Shown: one piece after another, positions 28,610 to 39,815 of the stretch
Layout of the letters: each line of letters starts with the position of its first letter
How positions within the stretch are numbered: position 1 is the first letter of the stretch
DNA from: Desulfuromonadaceae bacterium
GTDB lineage: Bacteria; Desulfobacterota; Desulfuromonadia; Desulfuromonadales; Syntrophotaleaceae
Assembly: GCA_007134025.1 (NCBI GenBank)
Contig: SLLR01000030.1
Location: 1 to 64,000, forward strand
Direction: 5' to 3'
Length of the DNA stretch: 64,000 nt
Made by a program: the position numbers and the translations under genes
Notes under the pieces: generated by a model
The model's database searches: none
The model's input: only the letters and a program-made list of their open reading frames with translations
Told to the model about the DNA's origin: nothing

Positions 28610-30120
28610 GTTTTTCCGGTGCTCTTGAAGATTACCAGGTGAGAGAGTTGTTGAAGGTTCTCGCTTCGAGTGCCAGCAGCGGGTTGTTGCACTTATTTTG
28701 CGGCGATGAACGGGCCGAACTGCGTTTAAGCAAGGGGCACGTTGTCGCCGCCCATCGGCAGGCAGCAGGAGCTGCTTTGACTCAAATTGCCTGCAGCCAG
28801 CAGGCTGCTCCCGACCCTGCTTCCCGCCGCGCGCTGATCGCTGTTGTGCGGAATCTTTTTTGCTGGACTCGAGGCCGTTTTTCCTTTCAGCCCGAATCGT
28901 CGGAAACCGGACCCTTCGCACTCGTTGACGGCGGTGATTCCGCTTTTGAAGAGGGGGTGAGTGCAGAAACTATTCTGGCGCTGAAGGGTGGCTGTCTGTC
29001 GTTGAATGACCAGGAGGCTTCTTCGGCGAAGTTCGCAGCGAAACCGTCGAAAGAGTCTCACGATCCGAATGCTCCGGTCTTGCTGATCGACGACGATCCT
29101 CGCGTGGTGGAGCAGCTGACTTGGACGCTGAAGCGCCTGGGTGTGGCTTCCCGAGCTTTTGGATGTACAAGAGAGTTGCTGACGGTGGTCAACTCTCGCT
29201 GGTTTGCCGAACACCAACCTTTATTGGTTGTTGATCTGATCATGCCTCGTCTTCACGGCGGGGGAATCCTCGGCGGCCTGGAACTGTTGGAAAAAGTTCG
29301 GGGTTCCCTCAACGAGCAAAAATTTCTGGTCTACAGCGATTATCCCTGCCCCGAAATTGAACCCCGTCTGCAGCAACTGGGTGTTTTCGAGCTTGCTCAT
29401 AAACCTCGCGTTACCACCGTTGAGGAAAATCCTGAGGAACTGACAGGTTTCTGTGAACGTTTGGCGAGCCGGATTTTGACTCTTCTTGATAACCGTGGAA
29501 AAGCTGGCGAACGGCTTGACACAGTTCAAAAGAGGCCGAAGCCTGTAGCCGGGGAGAAGCAGCAAGGCTCCGTTCATACCGTCGGTTTTGGCACCCTGAA
29601 TGGAATTCTGCAGGAATTACGCAGTGCCGAAAACAATAGCCAGGTCATGTTGCTGGTGTTGCGTTTTGCGACGGAGATTCTGGATCGGGCCGTGCTGTTC
29701 TCGATTGAAGGTCAGCACCTTGTCGGTGTAGGTCAGTTTGGTTACGGGGAACAGGGCAGTTCCGCCGACGAAAAAATTCGCCGACTGAGCGTGCCGGTGG
29801 GAGAGTCCAGTTTCCTCAGAGACGTGATTGCGACCGGTGTTTCCCGTAGCGGGTCCCTTGGTTCGGGGCGTTGGGACCTTTATCTGCGCGCGGAGCTGGG
29901 TCTGGGGATTTCAGGGCGTGTTTTCGCGGGGCCTCTGGTGCGCAATGGCCGGGTCATAGCCTTGCTCTGCGGTGACGGTTCCCTGAATGAGACAAGGGAA
30001 AGCGACAGCCAGGTTCTGGAATTGTTTCTGCAGCAGGCCGGAATGGTACTGGAAAAACTCGAAATGACGGAACAAATTGCCAAACTGTCAGCCCTTTTGG
30101 GTAAATCCTTCGGCTGTTAA
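28606..30120 (+). CDS. DUF4388-receiver domain regulatory protein
   Basis: A 504-residue regulator of three parts. Residues 1-120 are DUF4388/PatA-like ([31 protein letters not shown]). Residues 150-280 are a receiver domain: acidic IDDDP, phospho-acceptor Asp in VVDLIMPR, and conserved Lys in AHKP. From 325 onward, [20 protein letters not shown] through [12 protein letters not shown] resembles a GAF-like sensor module. The order is common in Geobacter and Myxococcus relatives. No DNA-binding output domain is seen, so it is probably a protein-interaction regulator. Its ATG overlaps the der stop. Confidence 0.8.
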   Translation: MSFSGALEDYQVRELLKVLASSASSGLLHLFCGDERAELRLSKGHVVAAHRQAAGAALTQIACSQQAAPDPASRRALIAVVRNLFCWTRGRFSFQPESSETGPFALVDGGDSAFEEGVSAETILALKGGCLSLNDQEASSAKFAAKPSKESHDPNAPVLLIDDDPRVVEQLTWTLKRLGVASRAFGCTRELLTVVNSRWFAEHQPLLVVDLIMPRLHGGGILGGLELLEKVRGSLNEQKFLVYSDYPCPEIEPRLQQLGVFELAHKPRVTTVEENPEELTGFCERLASRILTLLDNRGKAGERLDTVQKRPKPVAGEKQQGSVHTVGFGTLNGILQELRSAENNSQVMLLVLRFATEILDRAVLFSIEGQHLVGVGQFGYGEQGSSADEKIRRLSVPVGESSFLRDVIATGVSRSGSLGSGRWDLYLRAELGLGISGRVFAGPLVRNGRVIALLCGDGSLNETRESDSQVLELFLQQAGMVLEKLEMTEQIAKLSALLGKSFGC

Positions 30121-30369
30121 AAGTTCTTGGAGCAGGTCTTGACGAACACAAGAGCTTCGTATCTTCTTCTGAATCAAACAGGCATGCTCTTTGCTTTTTG
30201 ATTAGAATCCTTTTTTCTCTTCATGGGTTTTAGCGTTTCGCAAAACCGCTGCTGTTGTCGCGCGCACAGATTCACCCCGAAAGGGCAGATGAGGAATGAA
30301 AACCTTCTGACGATAAGTTTGCCTACCAGGTTTCTCGACGACGACCCCGATCAAACAAGGAGTTTTATC

Positions 30370-30738
30370 GTGATAAAAAACAAAATTCTGATTGTTGAAG
30401 ACGAGGAAAGTCTGCTCAAGCTGGAAAGCATACTGCTGACATCCAGGGGCTATGAAGTGGTCGTTGCGAGTAATGGCAGGCAGGCACTCGAGGCAGTCAA
30501 AAATGACAATCCCGACCTGGTACTTCTGGATATTATGTTGCCTGAGCTTGACGGTTTCGAAGTTTGCCGACAAATTAAAACCAATCCGGATACCGAAGCG
30601 ATTCCGGTCATCATGGTGACGGCCAAGAAGACGGGGGACGATATGACCCGGGGCGAGCAGGTTGGAGCGGACTGGTATATTACCAAGCCTTTCAAGTCCG
30701 CCATGGTTCTGGAAACCATTCAGCGCTTTTTATCCTGA
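30370..30738 (+). CDS. CheY-like single-domain response regulator
   Basis: A 122-residue receiver domain alone. The acidic pair is in ILIVEDEE (residues 6-13), the phospho-acceptor in LVLLDIMLPELDG (D53-54), the conserved Thr in VMVTAKK and Lys in ITKPFK. The start is GTG, seven bases after AAGGAG (30357-30362). The reading frame extends upstream but without receiver sequence. No histidine kinase is adjacent, so its partner is elsewhere. It follows the DUF4388 receiver gene after 250 bases. Confidence 0.9.
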   Translation: MIKNKILIVEDEESLLKLESILLTSRGYEVVVASNGRQALEAVKNDNPDLVLLDIMLPELDGFEVCRQIKTNPDTEAIPVIMVTAKKTGDDMTRGEQVGADWYITKPFKSAMVLETIQRFLS

Positions 30739-30832
30739 TGGCCGTCGATCCCGTCTTCGGACCGTATCAGCCCGAGGTTGAAGGCATCATCCCAATAAAG
30801 GGTTTATGGATTGGTTGAAGATGGACAAACCC

Positions 30833-30862
30833 TTGACAACAGACGGGTCGATTATGTTAAAT
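30833..30862 (+). promoter_or_regulatory. Probable infA promoter
   Basis: TTGACA (30833-30838) with TTAAAT (30857-30862) after an 18-base spacer. The resulting leader of nearly 100 bases contains a TCGATT-TTTTCT-AATCGA hairpin at 30911-30928 upstream of the infA ribosome site. Confidence 0.45.
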
Positions 30863-30961
30863 GTTGCAGGTTTGAGTGCCCGGTCGGGTATTTTGGATGG
30901 AAAGGTTCACTCGATTTTTTCTAATCGAATGGGATTCAGTACTTTTTGCAAGGAGGCCGCA

Positions 30962-31180
30962 TTGGCGAAAGAAGAAGCGATTGAAGTTGAAGGTTCAGTT
31001 GTTGAACCGTTGCCCAATGCCATGTTTCGAGTCAAGCTCGATAACGGGCATGTCGTTCTGGCGCATATTTCCGGAAAGATGCGAAAATTTTACATTCGGA
31101 TTCTGCCCGGCGATCGAGTGACTGTCGAGCTTTCGCCCTATGATCTGACCCGGGGACGGATTACCTACCGGGAAAAATAA
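30962..31180 (+). CDS. infA: Translation initiation factor IF-1
   Basis: A 72-residue OB-fold initiation factor. [19 protein letters not shown] begins the family pattern, and [18 protein letters not shown] and [10 protein letters not shown] end it. The start is TTG at 30962, five bases after GGAGG (30952-30956). The frame is open for about 50 codons further upstream, but that part lies across the promoter and is not IF-1. Confidence 0.95.
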   Translation: MAKEEAIEVEGSVVEPLPNAMFRVKLDNGHVVLAHISGKMRKFYIRILPGDRVTVELSPYDLTRGRITYREK

Positions 31181-31352
31181 GCCTCCTTTTGAAGGAGCGT
31201 CGAGGCTGCCTGTCAATGGCGGCCCGATCCATTGAACGATCACGTCTGACTGGGTCGCAGCGATGCGGTTTCCAGCTTTTTTTGTTTCTGCGATGCCGGC
31301 GATGGCCGGCTTTACTGTTTATAATTGTTGACCCCGGGACTGCGGAGGATCT

Positions 31353-33908
31353 ATGCAAGAGCGCTACGATGCGGCTGCTATTGAAGAAAAATGGCAACGG
31401 CAATGGGAGGAGCGGGACACATTTGTGGTACGGGAGGATCCGGACAGACAGAAATATTATCTGCTGGAAATGTTCCCCTATCCCTCCGGGCGCATTCACA
31501 TGGGTCATGTTCGCAACTACTCTATCGGCGATGTGGTCGCTCGGTTCAAACGCATGCAGGGTTTGAATGTTCTTCACCCCATGGGGTGGGATGCTTTTGG
31601 CATGCCGGCGGAAAACGCCGCCATCCAGCATGGCACCCACCCGGCCCGGTGGACCCGGGAAAATATCGCCCACATGCGCTCTCAGCTCAAGAAAATGGGC
31701 TTCTCTTACGATTGGACTCGGGAGTTTGCGACCTGCGACGCGGAATATTACCGCTGGGAGCAATTGATCTTTTTAAAAATGTACGAAAAGGGCTTGACTT
31801 ACAAGAAAAGCTCTTTCGTAAACTGGTGTGAGCCGTGTCAGACGGTGCTGGCCAATGAGCAGGTGGAAGACGGTCGCTGCTGGCGCTGCGACTGTGAAGT
31901 AGAGCAGAAAGAGCTGGAACAGTGGTTTTTCAAGATCACCGCCTATGCTCAGGAACTGCTTGATGAAACGTTTCATCTCAAAGGGTGGCCGGAACCAGTT
32001 CTGACCATGCAGAGAAACTGGATCGGTTGCAGCACTGGTTGTGAAATCGACTTTGCTGTGGAAGGCTCCGGGACGGTCATCAAGGTCTTCACCACCCGTC
32101 AGGATACCCTCTACGGAGCGACCTTCATGAGCCTGGCTCCAGAACACCCGATGGCCCTGGAACTGGCCTCGGCCGAGCGGCGCCGAGGGGTGGAAGCCTT
32201 CATCGCCAAGGTGCGCCGCCAGGATAAAACCGGTCGGGCCAGCGGTGATTACGAAAAAGAGGGTATTTTTACCGGCAGTTACTGCACCAATCCGGTAACC
32301 GGTGATTCCCTTCCCGTCTATCTGGCCAATTTTGTGCTGATGGATTACGGCACCGGCGCGGTCATGGCTGTGCCGACCCATGACCAGCGCGATTTTGAGT
32401 TTGCCTCCCGCTATGGTATTCCCAAGCGGTTGGTGATTCAGCCGGACGGCGGAGTTTTGACCTCCGAAACCATGACCGAAGCCTGGATCGGGTCCGGGCG
32501 GCTGGTCAACTCTGAATCTTTTGACGGTCTCGACAACGAGACCGCCAAGGAAAAGATCGCGGACTATCTCGAGTCCCGGGGAATCGGCCGTAAAAGGGTC
32601 AACTTCAGATTGCGCGATTGGGGCGTCTCTCGTCAGCGTTATTGGGGAACGCCGATTCCGATCCTCTACTGCGACGGTTGCGGCACGGTTCCGGTCCCGG
32701 AACAACAGTTGCCGGTTCTGCTGCCTCAGGACGTGCGGATTTCCGGAGAGGGCGGCAGCCCCCTGACGCAACACGAAAGTTTTCTCTATACGGTGTGCCC
32801 GAACTGCGGCGGGAGGGCGAGGCGGGAGACCGATACCTTTGACACTTTTGTTGAAAGTTCCTGGTATTTTGTTCGTTTCGCCAGTCCCAGGGAACACAAC
32901 GCGCCCTTTGACCGTGTGGCGGCGGAATACTGGCTGCCCGTGGACCAGTATATCGGCGGCATCGAGCATGCGGTCATGCATTTGCTCTACGCCCGCTTTT
33001 TTACCAAGGTGTTAAGGGATCTGGACATGCTGGCGGTGGATGAGCCTTTCCGCAACCTGTTGACCCAGGGCATGGTCTGCATGGAAACCCGCTCTTGTCC
33101 CGAACATGGCTGGTTGTTCCCTGAAGAGGTTGAGGAAGGGTGTTGCAGCAAATGCGGCCGCAAGGTGACCCTGGGCCGTAATGAAAAAATGAGTAAATCA
33201 AAAAAAAATGTGGTGGACCCGGATCAACTGATTGGTCGTTATGGTGCCGACACGGCTCGATTGTTTTCGTTGTTTGCGGCACCACCGGAAAAGGATCTGG
33301 AGTGGAATGAACAGGGTGTCGAGGGCTGCTATCGATTTCTCAACCGGGTCTGGCGGGCGGTCTATGAAAATATGCAGGATCTTGCTTTCACCGAAACGGT
33401 GAACGAGGACGCCTTTGCCGGCAGAGTACTGCGTCGCCACACACACCGGACAATCCGCAAGGTGACCGAGGATATCGACGGCCGATTCCACTTCAATACC
33501 GCCATCTCGGCAATCATGGAACTGGTCAACACAATTTATGCTTTTGAGGCCAAAAAACAGTGTCCGAGCGCGTTGCGGGAAGCCCTAGAAACGGTTGTGC
33601 TGCTGCTTTCGCCCTTCGTTCCCCACCTTTGCGAAGAATTGTGGCAGCTGCTCGGGCATTCCGGCGGCTTGGAACAGGCCGGATGGCCGAATTACGAAGC
33701 GGCAGCCCTGACCGAAGATGAAAAGACCATCGTCGTACAGGTCAATGGCAAGGTGCGGGGCAAGGTGACTGTCGTCGCCGATGCGGACCAGGAGACACTG
33801 AAGGCAGCAGCGCTGGCGGAAGAGAATGTATTGCGCTTCATCAAGAACAAGACCGTCCGTAAGGTGATCGTGGTGCCTGGCCGGCTGGTGAACGTGGTGG
33901 CGTCATGA
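31353..33908 (+). CDS. leuS: Leucyl-tRNA synthetase
   Basis: An 851-residue class I synthetase. The HIGH motif lies in [14 protein letters not shown] (about residues 43-56) and KMSKS in [13 protein letters not shown] (about 611). The CP1 editing domain carries the [13 protein letters not shown] threonine-rich region near 248. Zinc-like cysteine sets occur at CDGCG and CPNCGG. GGAGG precedes the ATG. The stop overlaps lptE by four bases. Confidence 0.98.
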   Translation: MQERYDAAAIEEKWQRQWEERDTFVVREDPDRQKYYLLEMFPYPSGRIHMGHVRNYSIGDVVARFKRMQGLNVLHPMGWDAFGMPAENAAIQHGTHPARWTRENIAHMRSQLKKMGFSYDWTREFATCDAEYYRWEQLIFLKMYEKGLTYKKSSFVNWCEPCQTVLANEQVEDGRCWRCDCEVEQKELEQWFFKITAYAQELLDETFHLKGWPEPVLTMQRNWIGCSTGCEIDFAVEGSGTVIKVFTTRQDTLYGATFMSLAPEHPMALELASAERRRGVEAFIAKVRRQDKTGRASGDYEKEGIFTGSYCTNPVTGDSLPVYLANFVLMDYGTGAVMAVPTHDQRDFEFASRYGIPKRLVIQPDGGVLTSETMTEAWIGSGRLVNSESFDGLDNETAKEKIADYLESRGIGRKRVNFRLRDWGVSRQRYWGTPIPILYCDGCGTVPVPEQQLPVLLPQDVRISGEGGSPLTQHESFLYTVCPNCGGRARRETDTFDTFVESSWYFVRFASPREHNAPFDRVAAEYWLPVDQYIGGIEHAVMHLLYARFFTKVLRDLDMLAVDEPFRNLLTQGMVCMETRSCPEHGWLFPEEVEEGCCSKCGRKVTLGRNEKMSKSKKNVVDPDQLIGRYGADTARLFSLFAAPPEKDLEWNEQGVEGCYRFLNRVWRAVYENMQDLAFTETVNEDAFAGRVLRRHTHRTIRKVTEDIDGRFHFNTAISAIMELVNTIYAFEAKKQCPSALREALETVVLLLSPFVPHLCEELWQLLGHSGGLEQAGWPNYEAAALTEDEKTIVVQVNGKVRGKVTVVADADQETLKAAALAEENVLRFIKNKTVRKVIVVPGRLVNVVAS

Positions 33909-34417
33909 TCCGCTCGGCGCTTCTGACCGGTCTTCTGCTGTTTTTGGTGAGCGCCTGCGGCTATCAGCTGCAGGGCCGCTCCGCTCAGCTGCCAGCGGGT
34001 GTGCGCTCCATCACCATTGAGCTGTTTGATAACCAGACCTTCGAGCCATTTCTTGAAAACAGCGTAACGCGCGCGGTCATCAGCCGTTTTTCTCGCCACG
34101 GTGAGCTTGAGATCGTGGAGCAGCCGGCCCGCGCGGAAGCGGTGTTGCGAGGCCGCATAACGGGTTATCGAAATTTTGCCCTGTCCTACGACCAGAACGA
34201 CAGAATCGTCGAGTATCGCTCCCAAATGGCGGTGGAAGCAGATATGCTCCGCCTCGAGACGGGGGAGGTGCTGTGGCGGGGTTCCGCCGTCTGGCACGAG
34301 GATTATACCGTCTCCGAGGACAAGGTTTTGCAGGAAGACCGGGAACGGGCCGCCATTCTCGAAATCAGTGAGAGGTTGGCGGACGAACTGTTTTCCCGTA
34401 TGATCGATCGGTTTTGA
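33905..34417 (+). CDS. lptE: LPS-assembly lipoprotein LptE
   Basis: A 170-residue outer-membrane lipoprotein. Residues 1-18 are a signal peptide ending in the lipobox LVSAC (Cys18), followed by GYQLQGR, the usual LptE start. It would plug the LptD barrel and help deliver LPS to the cell surface, consistent with a Gram-negative envelope. The position between leuS and holA is the conserved one. Confidence 0.9.
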   Translation: MIRSALLTGLLLFLVSACGYQLQGRSAQLPAGVRSITIELFDNQTFEPFLENSVTRAVISRFSRHGELEIVEQPARAEAVLRGRITGYRNFALSYDQNDRIVEYRSQMAVEADMLRLETGEVLWRGSAVWHEDYTVSEDKVLQEDRERAAILEISERLADELFSRMIDRF

Positions 34418-34438
34418 TCCACATGGGACTCGCCCGCC

Positions 34439-35443
34439 ATGACGCCCTCCGAATTGAACAGAGCCATTCACGAACGCCGCTTTCCGGCACTTCTGCTGCT
34501 TTACGGGGAGGAGCGTTTTTTTCTTGAAGAAACGCTGCACGCGTTGCAGCAATCGATTGTGCCCAGCGAAAGTCGGGACTTTAATTTTACTCAGTATTAC
34601 GGCAAAACCGCCCGTGGCGGGGATATCATCGACACGGCGCGCACCCTGCCTGTTTTCAGCCCGCTACGGCTTGTGGTGGTGCGGGATGTCCAGTCCCTTG
34701 CGACCGCCGAACTCGACGTGCTACTTCCCTATCTTGCCGATGCCTGTCCGGAAACGGTGCTGGTACTGACCGCCGATAAGATTGACGGCCGCCGAAAGTT
34801 TTATCAACACTTCAAGAAGTATGGTGAACTGGTTGATTTCAAGAAGTTTTATGAAAACCAGATTCCCGGTTTTGTCCGCGAACGGGGCCGGCAGCAGGGA
34901 ATCGCTTTTGCTGAAGAGGCCATCGCCCTTTTTTGCCGCAGGGTCGGCACCAATCTGGCGGAGATTGCCGGCGAACTGGAAAAACTGGCCACCTATCTCG
35001 GGGACCGTGACCTTGTCGATGTAAGCGACGTTCGCGAGATCGTTTCCGACACGCGTATCGAAAGTGTTTTTGAGCTGACCAATGCCCTTGGCCGCCGCTC
35101 GACATCGGAGGCTGTTCGAGTCCTCAACCGGCTTTTGATCGATGCAACACCTCCACTGGTGCTGCTGACCATGATGACGCGGCATTTTCGTCAGATGTGG
35201 AAGGCTCATTATCTACTGGGTCAAGGAGTGGAAAAAAAAGATCTGGTGAAGGGGGTAGGGGTTAATCCTTACTTTCTCGAGGGCCTTCTGGAGCAGGCGC
35301 GACTCTTCCCAGCAGACCGTTACCCCTGGATATTCGAGCGTCTGCTGGAACTCGATCTGGCTCTGAAATCCAGCGGTGCACATCCGACAGCCCTGCTTGA
35401 GCTTCTGGTGCTGCAGATCTGTCGCAACAAAACCAGCGCATAG
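34439..35443 (+). CDS. holA: DNA polymerase III delta subunit
   Basis: A 334-residue clamp-loader subunit that opens the sliding clamp. LLLLYGEERFFLEETLHAL (about residues 18-36) is the family's degenerate P-loop area. NFTQYYG, LPVFSPLRLVVVRDV and the C-terminal collar helices follow. Its start is 21 bases after lptE. A bidirectional terminator lies after it. Confidence 0.93.
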   Translation: MTPSELNRAIHERRFPALLLLYGEERFFLEETLHALQQSIVPSESRDFNFTQYYGKTARGGDIIDTARTLPVFSPLRLVVVRDVQSLATAELDVLLPYLADACPETVLVLTADKIDGRRKFYQHFKKYGELVDFKKFYENQIPGFVRERGRQQGIAFAEEAIALFCRRVGTNLAEIAGELEKLATYLGDRDLVDVSDVREIVSDTRIESVFELTNALGRRSTSEAVRVLNRLLIDATPPLVLLTMMTRHFRQMWKAHYLLGQGVEKKDLVKGVGVNPYFLEGLLEQARLFPADRYPWIFERLLELDLALKSSGAHPTALLELLVLQICRNKTSA

Positions 35444-35444
35444 A

Positions 35445-35474
35445 AAAAGGGGCCGCTACAAGGCAGCCCCTTTT
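35445..35474. terminator. Bidirectional terminator between holA and rpsT
   Basis: AAAAGGGGC (35445-35453) pairs with GCCCCTTTT (35466-35474), with A and T runs on both sides, so it can serve both convergent genes. Confidence 0.8.
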
Positions 35475-35506
35475 CCCATGGTATCGAAAATTTGTAGCGG
35501 GCCACT

Positions 35507-35770
35507 TCAGGCCAGATTGTTGACAAGCTTGCTCAGACGGGAAATTTTACGGCTCGCAGTGGCTTTATGAATAATCCCCTTGGCGGCGGCCTTGTCGATA
35601 TAGGGAACGGCTTTAGTAAGGGCAGCCTTGGCTGTTTCCTGTTCCCCGTTGGCAACGGCCGTGCGAACCTGCTTGACGAAGGTACGCATGGTGGCACGTA
35701 CGTGGTTGTTGCGAGCGGCACGAACCGCGGATTGTTTATTGCGTTTGATTGCAGATTTGTGATTGGCCAA
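35507..35770 (-). CDS. rpsT: 30S ribosomal protein S20
   Basis: An 87-residue basic protein beginning [20 protein letters not shown], the S20 signature, and containing [20 protein letters not shown]. It binds 16S rRNA early in 30S assembly. It is transcribed against the leuS-lptE-holA group, from the consensus promoter upstream. Confidence 0.97.
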   Translation of the reverse strand: MANHKSAIKRNKQSAVRAARNNHVRATMRTFVKQVRTAVANGEQETAKAALTKAVPYIDKAAAKGIIHKATASRKISRLSKLVNNLA

Positions 35771-35830
35771 TGTAAAAGTCCTCCGGTTTATGAATGTTGT
35801 CCCGTGTTGCGGGTCTCTGAATAGGGAGAT

Positions 35831-35859
35831 TTTATATCACCGTAATGGGGTTGAGTCAA
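35831..35859 (-). promoter_or_regulatory. rpsT promoter
   Basis: On the minus strand, TTGACT (complement of 35854-35859), a 17-base spacer and TATAAA (complement of 35831-35836). It is about 60 bases before the rpsT ATG. Confidence 0.75.
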
Positions 35860-35967
35860 GATAAGAATTCAACAATGGTCTTTAAAAAACTTATATATTC
35901 TATTCATTTATCGTTATTCTGTCAGGAATTATAATAATTTAATCTTTTTAAGTCTGTGCGGAGAGGC

Positions 35968-37536
35968 ATGTCGGAAAAGAAACGGATATCTGTGGCCACC
36001 CTGGTGATGGGTGTCGGAACCGGTGCGAGCCGCATTGCCGGCCTGGTGCGGGATATGGTTGTAGCTGGCATGTTTGGTGCCGGATTCGGGACCGATGCCT
36101 TTTTTATGGCTTTTACCATTCCCAATCTGCTGCGGCGATTTTTTGCCGAAGGTTCTTTGACCGCAGCCTTTGTGCCGACTTTTTCTCAGGTCCAATACCG
36201 GCAGGGGACGGAGGAGGCGCGACGTGTTGCCGATATCTGCTGGACTCTGCTTATTCTGGTCATGGCGGCAGTGACACTGCTTGGTATCCTGGCCGCTCCC
36301 GTTATCGTGCAGATGATCGGGGCAGGATTCGGTGCCGTTCCCGGCAAAATTGAATTGACTGTTTTTCTTACCCGCTTGATGTTTCCGTATATCTTTTTTG
36401 TCAGCCTTCTGGCACTGATAGCGGGGATACTCAACGTCCTCGGACATTATTTCTGGCCTTCCTTTTCAACGACTCTGTTGAATATCTGCATAATTCTCGG
36501 TGCCATTTTTCTGGCACCGCTGTTCCCCGTGCGCCCCGTGGCAGCGCTGGCTGTAGGTGTGCTTCTGGGTGGATTGTTGCAGTTGATCGTTCAGTTTCCG
36601 GTGCTGCGGCGCAAGGGCTTTAGGTTGCGCTTCAATGTGGAATTTTCCCATCCGGTGGTTCGAAAAATTGCCACACTGATGGTGCCGGGGCTCGCCGGTG
36701 TGGCCATCTATCAGATCAATGTGGTCGTGTCCCGCCTGCTGGCTTCGTTTCTGCGGGAAGGCAGCGTCTCCTATCTTTATTACGGGCAGCGTCTTTTTGA
36801 GTTGCCTCAGGGAATATTCATCGTCTCGCTGGCTCAGGCGGTTTTACCGGCCATGAGCCGCCAGGCCGCAGATAAGGACGATGAGGGGGTAAAAGATTCA
36901 CTGCGGTTTTCGCTGAAGCTGATCGTCCTGGTGTCTCTTCCGGCGGCCGCCGGACTCATGGTTTGCGCGATTCCGGTCTACAGTCTCTTTTTCATGCGCG
37001 GCGAGTTTGTCTATCAGGATGTGGTGCAGACTGCTCTGGCCCTTTGTGCGTACGCTCCCGGGTTGTTGTTTGTCGGCATGAGCCGTGTTCTGGCTCCCAC
37101 GTTTTTTGCCCTGCAGGATACTCGAACCCCGGTATGGGCCGCTTTCTGGACCCTGTTGGCCAACGCTCTGCTGGGTCTGCTGCTCATGAGACCTTTAGGG
37201 CACGTCGGCCTGGCCCTGGCCCTTACGCTGGCTTCGTTCTGCAACTGCGTCCTGCTCATCTGGCTGTTGCGCAAAAAAATTGGCTCGTTGGGGCTGTCAG
37301 CCGTCGGCGTTACTCTGTTGCGGATTTTGCCGGCCACGCTGATCATGGCGCTGGCGGCTTTTGGCATTTTGTTGGCGGTAGACTGGCAATCTCACGGCGC
37401 AGTGGTGGAAAAGGGTCTTGCCTTGACAGCAGCTGTTGCCGGCGGGGGGATTATCTATGTCGGGGTCGGTCTATTGTGCGGAGTGAAAGAGCTTCGGGAT
37501 GGCCTGACAATGATTCGCCGGAAATGCGTCCGATGA
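35968..37536 (+). CDS. murJ: Lipid II flippase MurJ
   Basis: A 522-residue MOP-superfamily membrane protein with about 14 transmembrane segments, moving lipid II across the inner membrane. RIAGLVRDMVVAGMFGAG and AFFMAFTIPNLLRRFFAEG (residues 12-55) are the characteristic N-terminal motifs, followed by FVPTFSQ. The ATG at 35968 follows GGAGAGG. rpsT next to murJ is widely conserved. Confidence 0.96.
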   Translation: MSEKKRISVATLVMGVGTGASRIAGLVRDMVVAGMFGAGFGTDAFFMAFTIPNLLRRFFAEGSLTAAFVPTFSQVQYRQGTEEARRVADICWTLLILVMAAVTLLGILAAPVIVQMIGAGFGAVPGKIELTVFLTRLMFPYIFFVSLLALIAGILNVLGHYFWPSFSTTLLNICIILGAIFLAPLFPVRPVAALAVGVLLGGLLQLIVQFPVLRRKGFRLRFNVEFSHPVVRKIATLMVPGLAGVAIYQINVVVSRLLASFLREGSVSYLYYGQRLFELPQGIFIVSLAQAVLPAMSRQAADKDDEGVKDSLRFSLKLIVLVSLPAAAGLMVCAIPVYSLFFMRGEFVYQDVVQTALALCAYAPGLLFVGMSRVLAPTFFALQDTRTPVWAAFWTLLANALLGLLLMRPLGHVGLALALTLASFCNCVLLIWLLRKKIGSLGLSAVGVTLLRILPATLIMALAAFGILLAVDWQSHGAVVEKGLALTAAVAGGGIIYVGVGLLCGVKELRDGLTMIRRKCVR

Positions 37537-37693
37537 CATCAACCGGTTTTCGGTGGTGTTCCTTGAAAATTTCCGTAGCGCTATGTTTTGCGAAAGCTTT
37601 GGAGTCTTGCCGTTCCAGCTGATAAGCTCTGCAAGTGGGGTCAGAAAAGGCCTGAGACCTTTGAGAAAAAAATTAAACAGCCGAACAAAGGAC

Positions 37694-37723
37694 TTGACAG
37701 GTCCGGGGCCACTTTGGTAGAAA
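37694..37723 (+). promoter_or_regulatory. Probable tRNA-Val promoter
   Basis: TTGACA (37694-37699) with TAGAAA (37718-37723) after 18 bases, about 20 bases before the tRNA. Confidence 0.5.
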
Positions 37724-37743
37724 TTGCCTCGTTGTTGGTATGC

Positions 37744-37818
<75 letters not shown>

Positions 37819-37847
37819 GCAGCCGCAAGTGACGACTCGCACCAGAT

Positions 37848-37871
37848 GAGGCATCTCCGGATGCCTCTTTT
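37848..37871 (+). terminator. Terminator between tRNA-Val and thrS
   Basis: GAGGCATC (37848-37855) pairs perfectly with GATGCCTC (37860-37867) around TCCG, followed by TTTT. It ends 23 bases before the thrS ATG, so it ends the tRNA transcript and may also attenuate thrS. Confidence 0.8.
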
Positions 37872-37893
37872 CATTAGTGGGAAGGGCATTATC

Positions 37894-39804
37894 ATGCTGC
37901 GCATTACATTGCCGGACGGTTCCAGCAGAGAGATCCCCGAGGGAAGTTCCCTGAAGGATGTGGCTGTGGATATCGGCTCCCGATTGGCAAAGCAGGCGGT
38001 AGCAGGAAAGATCAACGGCAGACCGGTCGATCTGTCGGCCGCGGTGGCGGACGGTGATCGAATCGAAATCATTACTTTGACCAGCGATGCCGGTCTGGAG
38101 GTTTATCGTCATACCGCCGCACACCTCATGGCCCACGCCGTAAAGGATCTGTTCGGTGAAGCCATTCAGGTAACCATCGGGCCTTCCATTGAAAACGGCT
38201 TTTATTACGACTTTTATTCCCCGGAGCATACATTTTCCCCTGAAGATTTTGAACGCATCGAGCAGCGCATGCAGGAGTTGGTCGATGCCGACTTGCCGAT
38301 TGCACGGGAAGAAATCCGGCGGGAACAGGCCATTGACCTGTTTCGCAGTCTGGGCGAGGACTACAAGGTTCAGCTTATCGAGGAACTGTCCGAGCCGGTG
38401 GTGTCCCTTTATCGTCAGGGAGACTTCGTCGATCTATGTCGTGGGCCCCATTTGCCTCGCACCGGTCTGATCAAGGCTTTCAAGCTGACCAGCGTGGCCG
38501 GTGCCTATTGGCGTGGCGATGAAAAAAACGCCATGCTGCAGCGCATTTATGCCACGGCATTTCCCGACAACAAGCAGCTTCGCACCCATCTGGCACGAAT
38601 TGAAGAGGCCCGCAAGCGGGACCATCGCCGGATCGGCAGGGAGCTCGATCTCTTTTCTTTCAATGAAGAGGCCGGGGCTGGTTTGGTGATCTGGCATCCT
38701 CGGGGCGCCCTGCTGCGTACTTTACTCGAAGATTTCGAGCGGCGGGAGCATCTTCGGCGAGGTTACGACCTTGTTCTTGGACCGCAGATTCTTAAAACCG
38801 AGCTTTGGCAGACTTCCGGTCATTATGACAACTACCGTGAAAACATGTACTTCACGGAAGTGGACGGTCAGGGTTACGGTATCAAACCCATGAACTGCCT
38901 TTCGCATATGCTGATTTACAAGTCGCATATGCGTTCCTATCGGGATCTTCCTCTGCGTTATTTCGAACTGGGGACGGTTCATCGTCATGAAAAATCCGGC
39001 GTGTTGCACGGTTTGTTGCGTGTCCGTGGATTTACTCAGGACGACGCTCATATACTTTGTACTCCGGAACAATTGGACGGAGAGATCAAGGGTGTCCTGG
39101 CTTTTGTTCAGGATGTCATGGGAATTTTTGGATTCGAGTACGAAGTGGAAATTTCGACCCGGCCGGACAAATCCATCGGCAGCGATCGGGATTGGGAACT
39201 GGCGACTACCGCTTTGTTGGGTGCCCTTAAAGATTCAGGTCTCAGCTTTAAAATCAACGAAGGCGACGGCGCTTTTTATGGTCCCAAGATCGACATCAAG
39301 CTCAAGGACGCTCTTGACAGGAAGTGGCAGTGTGCTACAATCCAGTGCGATTTTACCCTGCCGGAGCGATTCGATCTCAACTATATCGGTGCTGACGGCG
39401 AAAAGCACCGACCCGTCATACTCCACCGTGTCATCCTTGGCGCCATCGAACGGTTTATTGGGGTTTTGATAGAGCATTACGCCGGAAACTTTCCTCTGTG
39501 GATTTCTCCGGTTCAGGCGAAGATCGTGAATGTCACCGACAACCAGGCAGACTATGCCGAACAGGTGTTTCGTCATTTACGGGATGCCGGCGTGAGGGTT
39601 GAGAAGGATCTCCGCAACGAAAAGCTGGGCTTCAAAATTCGCGAAGCGCAGATGGCGAAGATTCCATATATGTTGGTTGTGGGTGATAATGAAATGCAAT
39701 CCGGGACCGTTGCACCACGCTATCGCAACGGCAAGAATCTTGACCCCATGTCGGTTGCCGACTTTGTCCGGCACGTTCAGGACGAGTGCAGTCGATACCA
39801 TTAG
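37894..39804 (+). CDS. thrS: Threonyl-tRNA synthetase
   Basis: A 636-residue class II synthetase with all domains: TGS (residues 1-60, [19 protein letters not shown]), the editing domain with [10 protein letters not shown], catalytic core with zinc ligands in [13 protein letters not shown] and HRVIL, motif 2 around [22 protein letters not shown], and the anticodon-binding domain from about 535. The start is the ATG at 37894. It heads the thrS-infC-rpmI-rplT-pheST group. No T-box is seen upstream. Confidence 0.97.
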   Translation: MLRITLPDGSSREIPEGSSLKDVAVDIGSRLAKQAVAGKINGRPVDLSAAVADGDRIEIITLTSDAGLEVYRHTAAHLMAHAVKDLFGEAIQVTIGPSIENGFYYDFYSPEHTFSPEDFERIEQRMQELVDADLPIAREEIRREQAIDLFRSLGEDYKVQLIEELSEPVVSLYRQGDFVDLCRGPHLPRTGLIKAFKLTSVAGAYWRGDEKNAMLQRIYATAFPDNKQLRTHLARIEEARKRDHRRIGRELDLFSFNEEAGAGLVIWHPRGALLRTLLEDFERREHLRRGYDLVLGPQILKTELWQTSGHYDNYRENMYFTEVDGQGYGIKPMNCLSHMLIYKSHMRSYRDLPLRYFELGTVHRHEKSGVLHGLLRVRGFTQDDAHILCTPEQLDGEIKGVLAFVQDVMGIFGFEYEVEISTRPDKSIGSDRDWELATTALLGALKDSGLSFKINEGDGAFYGPKIDIKLKDALDRKWQCATIQCDFTLPERFDLNYIGADGEKHRPVILHRVILGAIERFIGVLIEHYAGNFPLWISPVQAKIVNVTDNQADYAEQVFRHLRDAGVRVEKDLRNEKLGFKIREAQMAKIPYMLVVGDNEMQSGTVAPRYRNGKNLDPMSVADFVRHVQDECSRYH

Positions 39805-39815
39805 GAGGTGTCACC

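Noticed and set aside
31773-32981. 402-codon minus-strand frame antisense to leuS
   Set aside because: Same reason: strong sense gene and no domain in the antisense product.
37819-37893. T-box or other riboswitch before thrS
   Set aside because: Only 75 bases separate the tRNA from thrS, with just the simple terminator; no T-box sequence or specifier stem fits.
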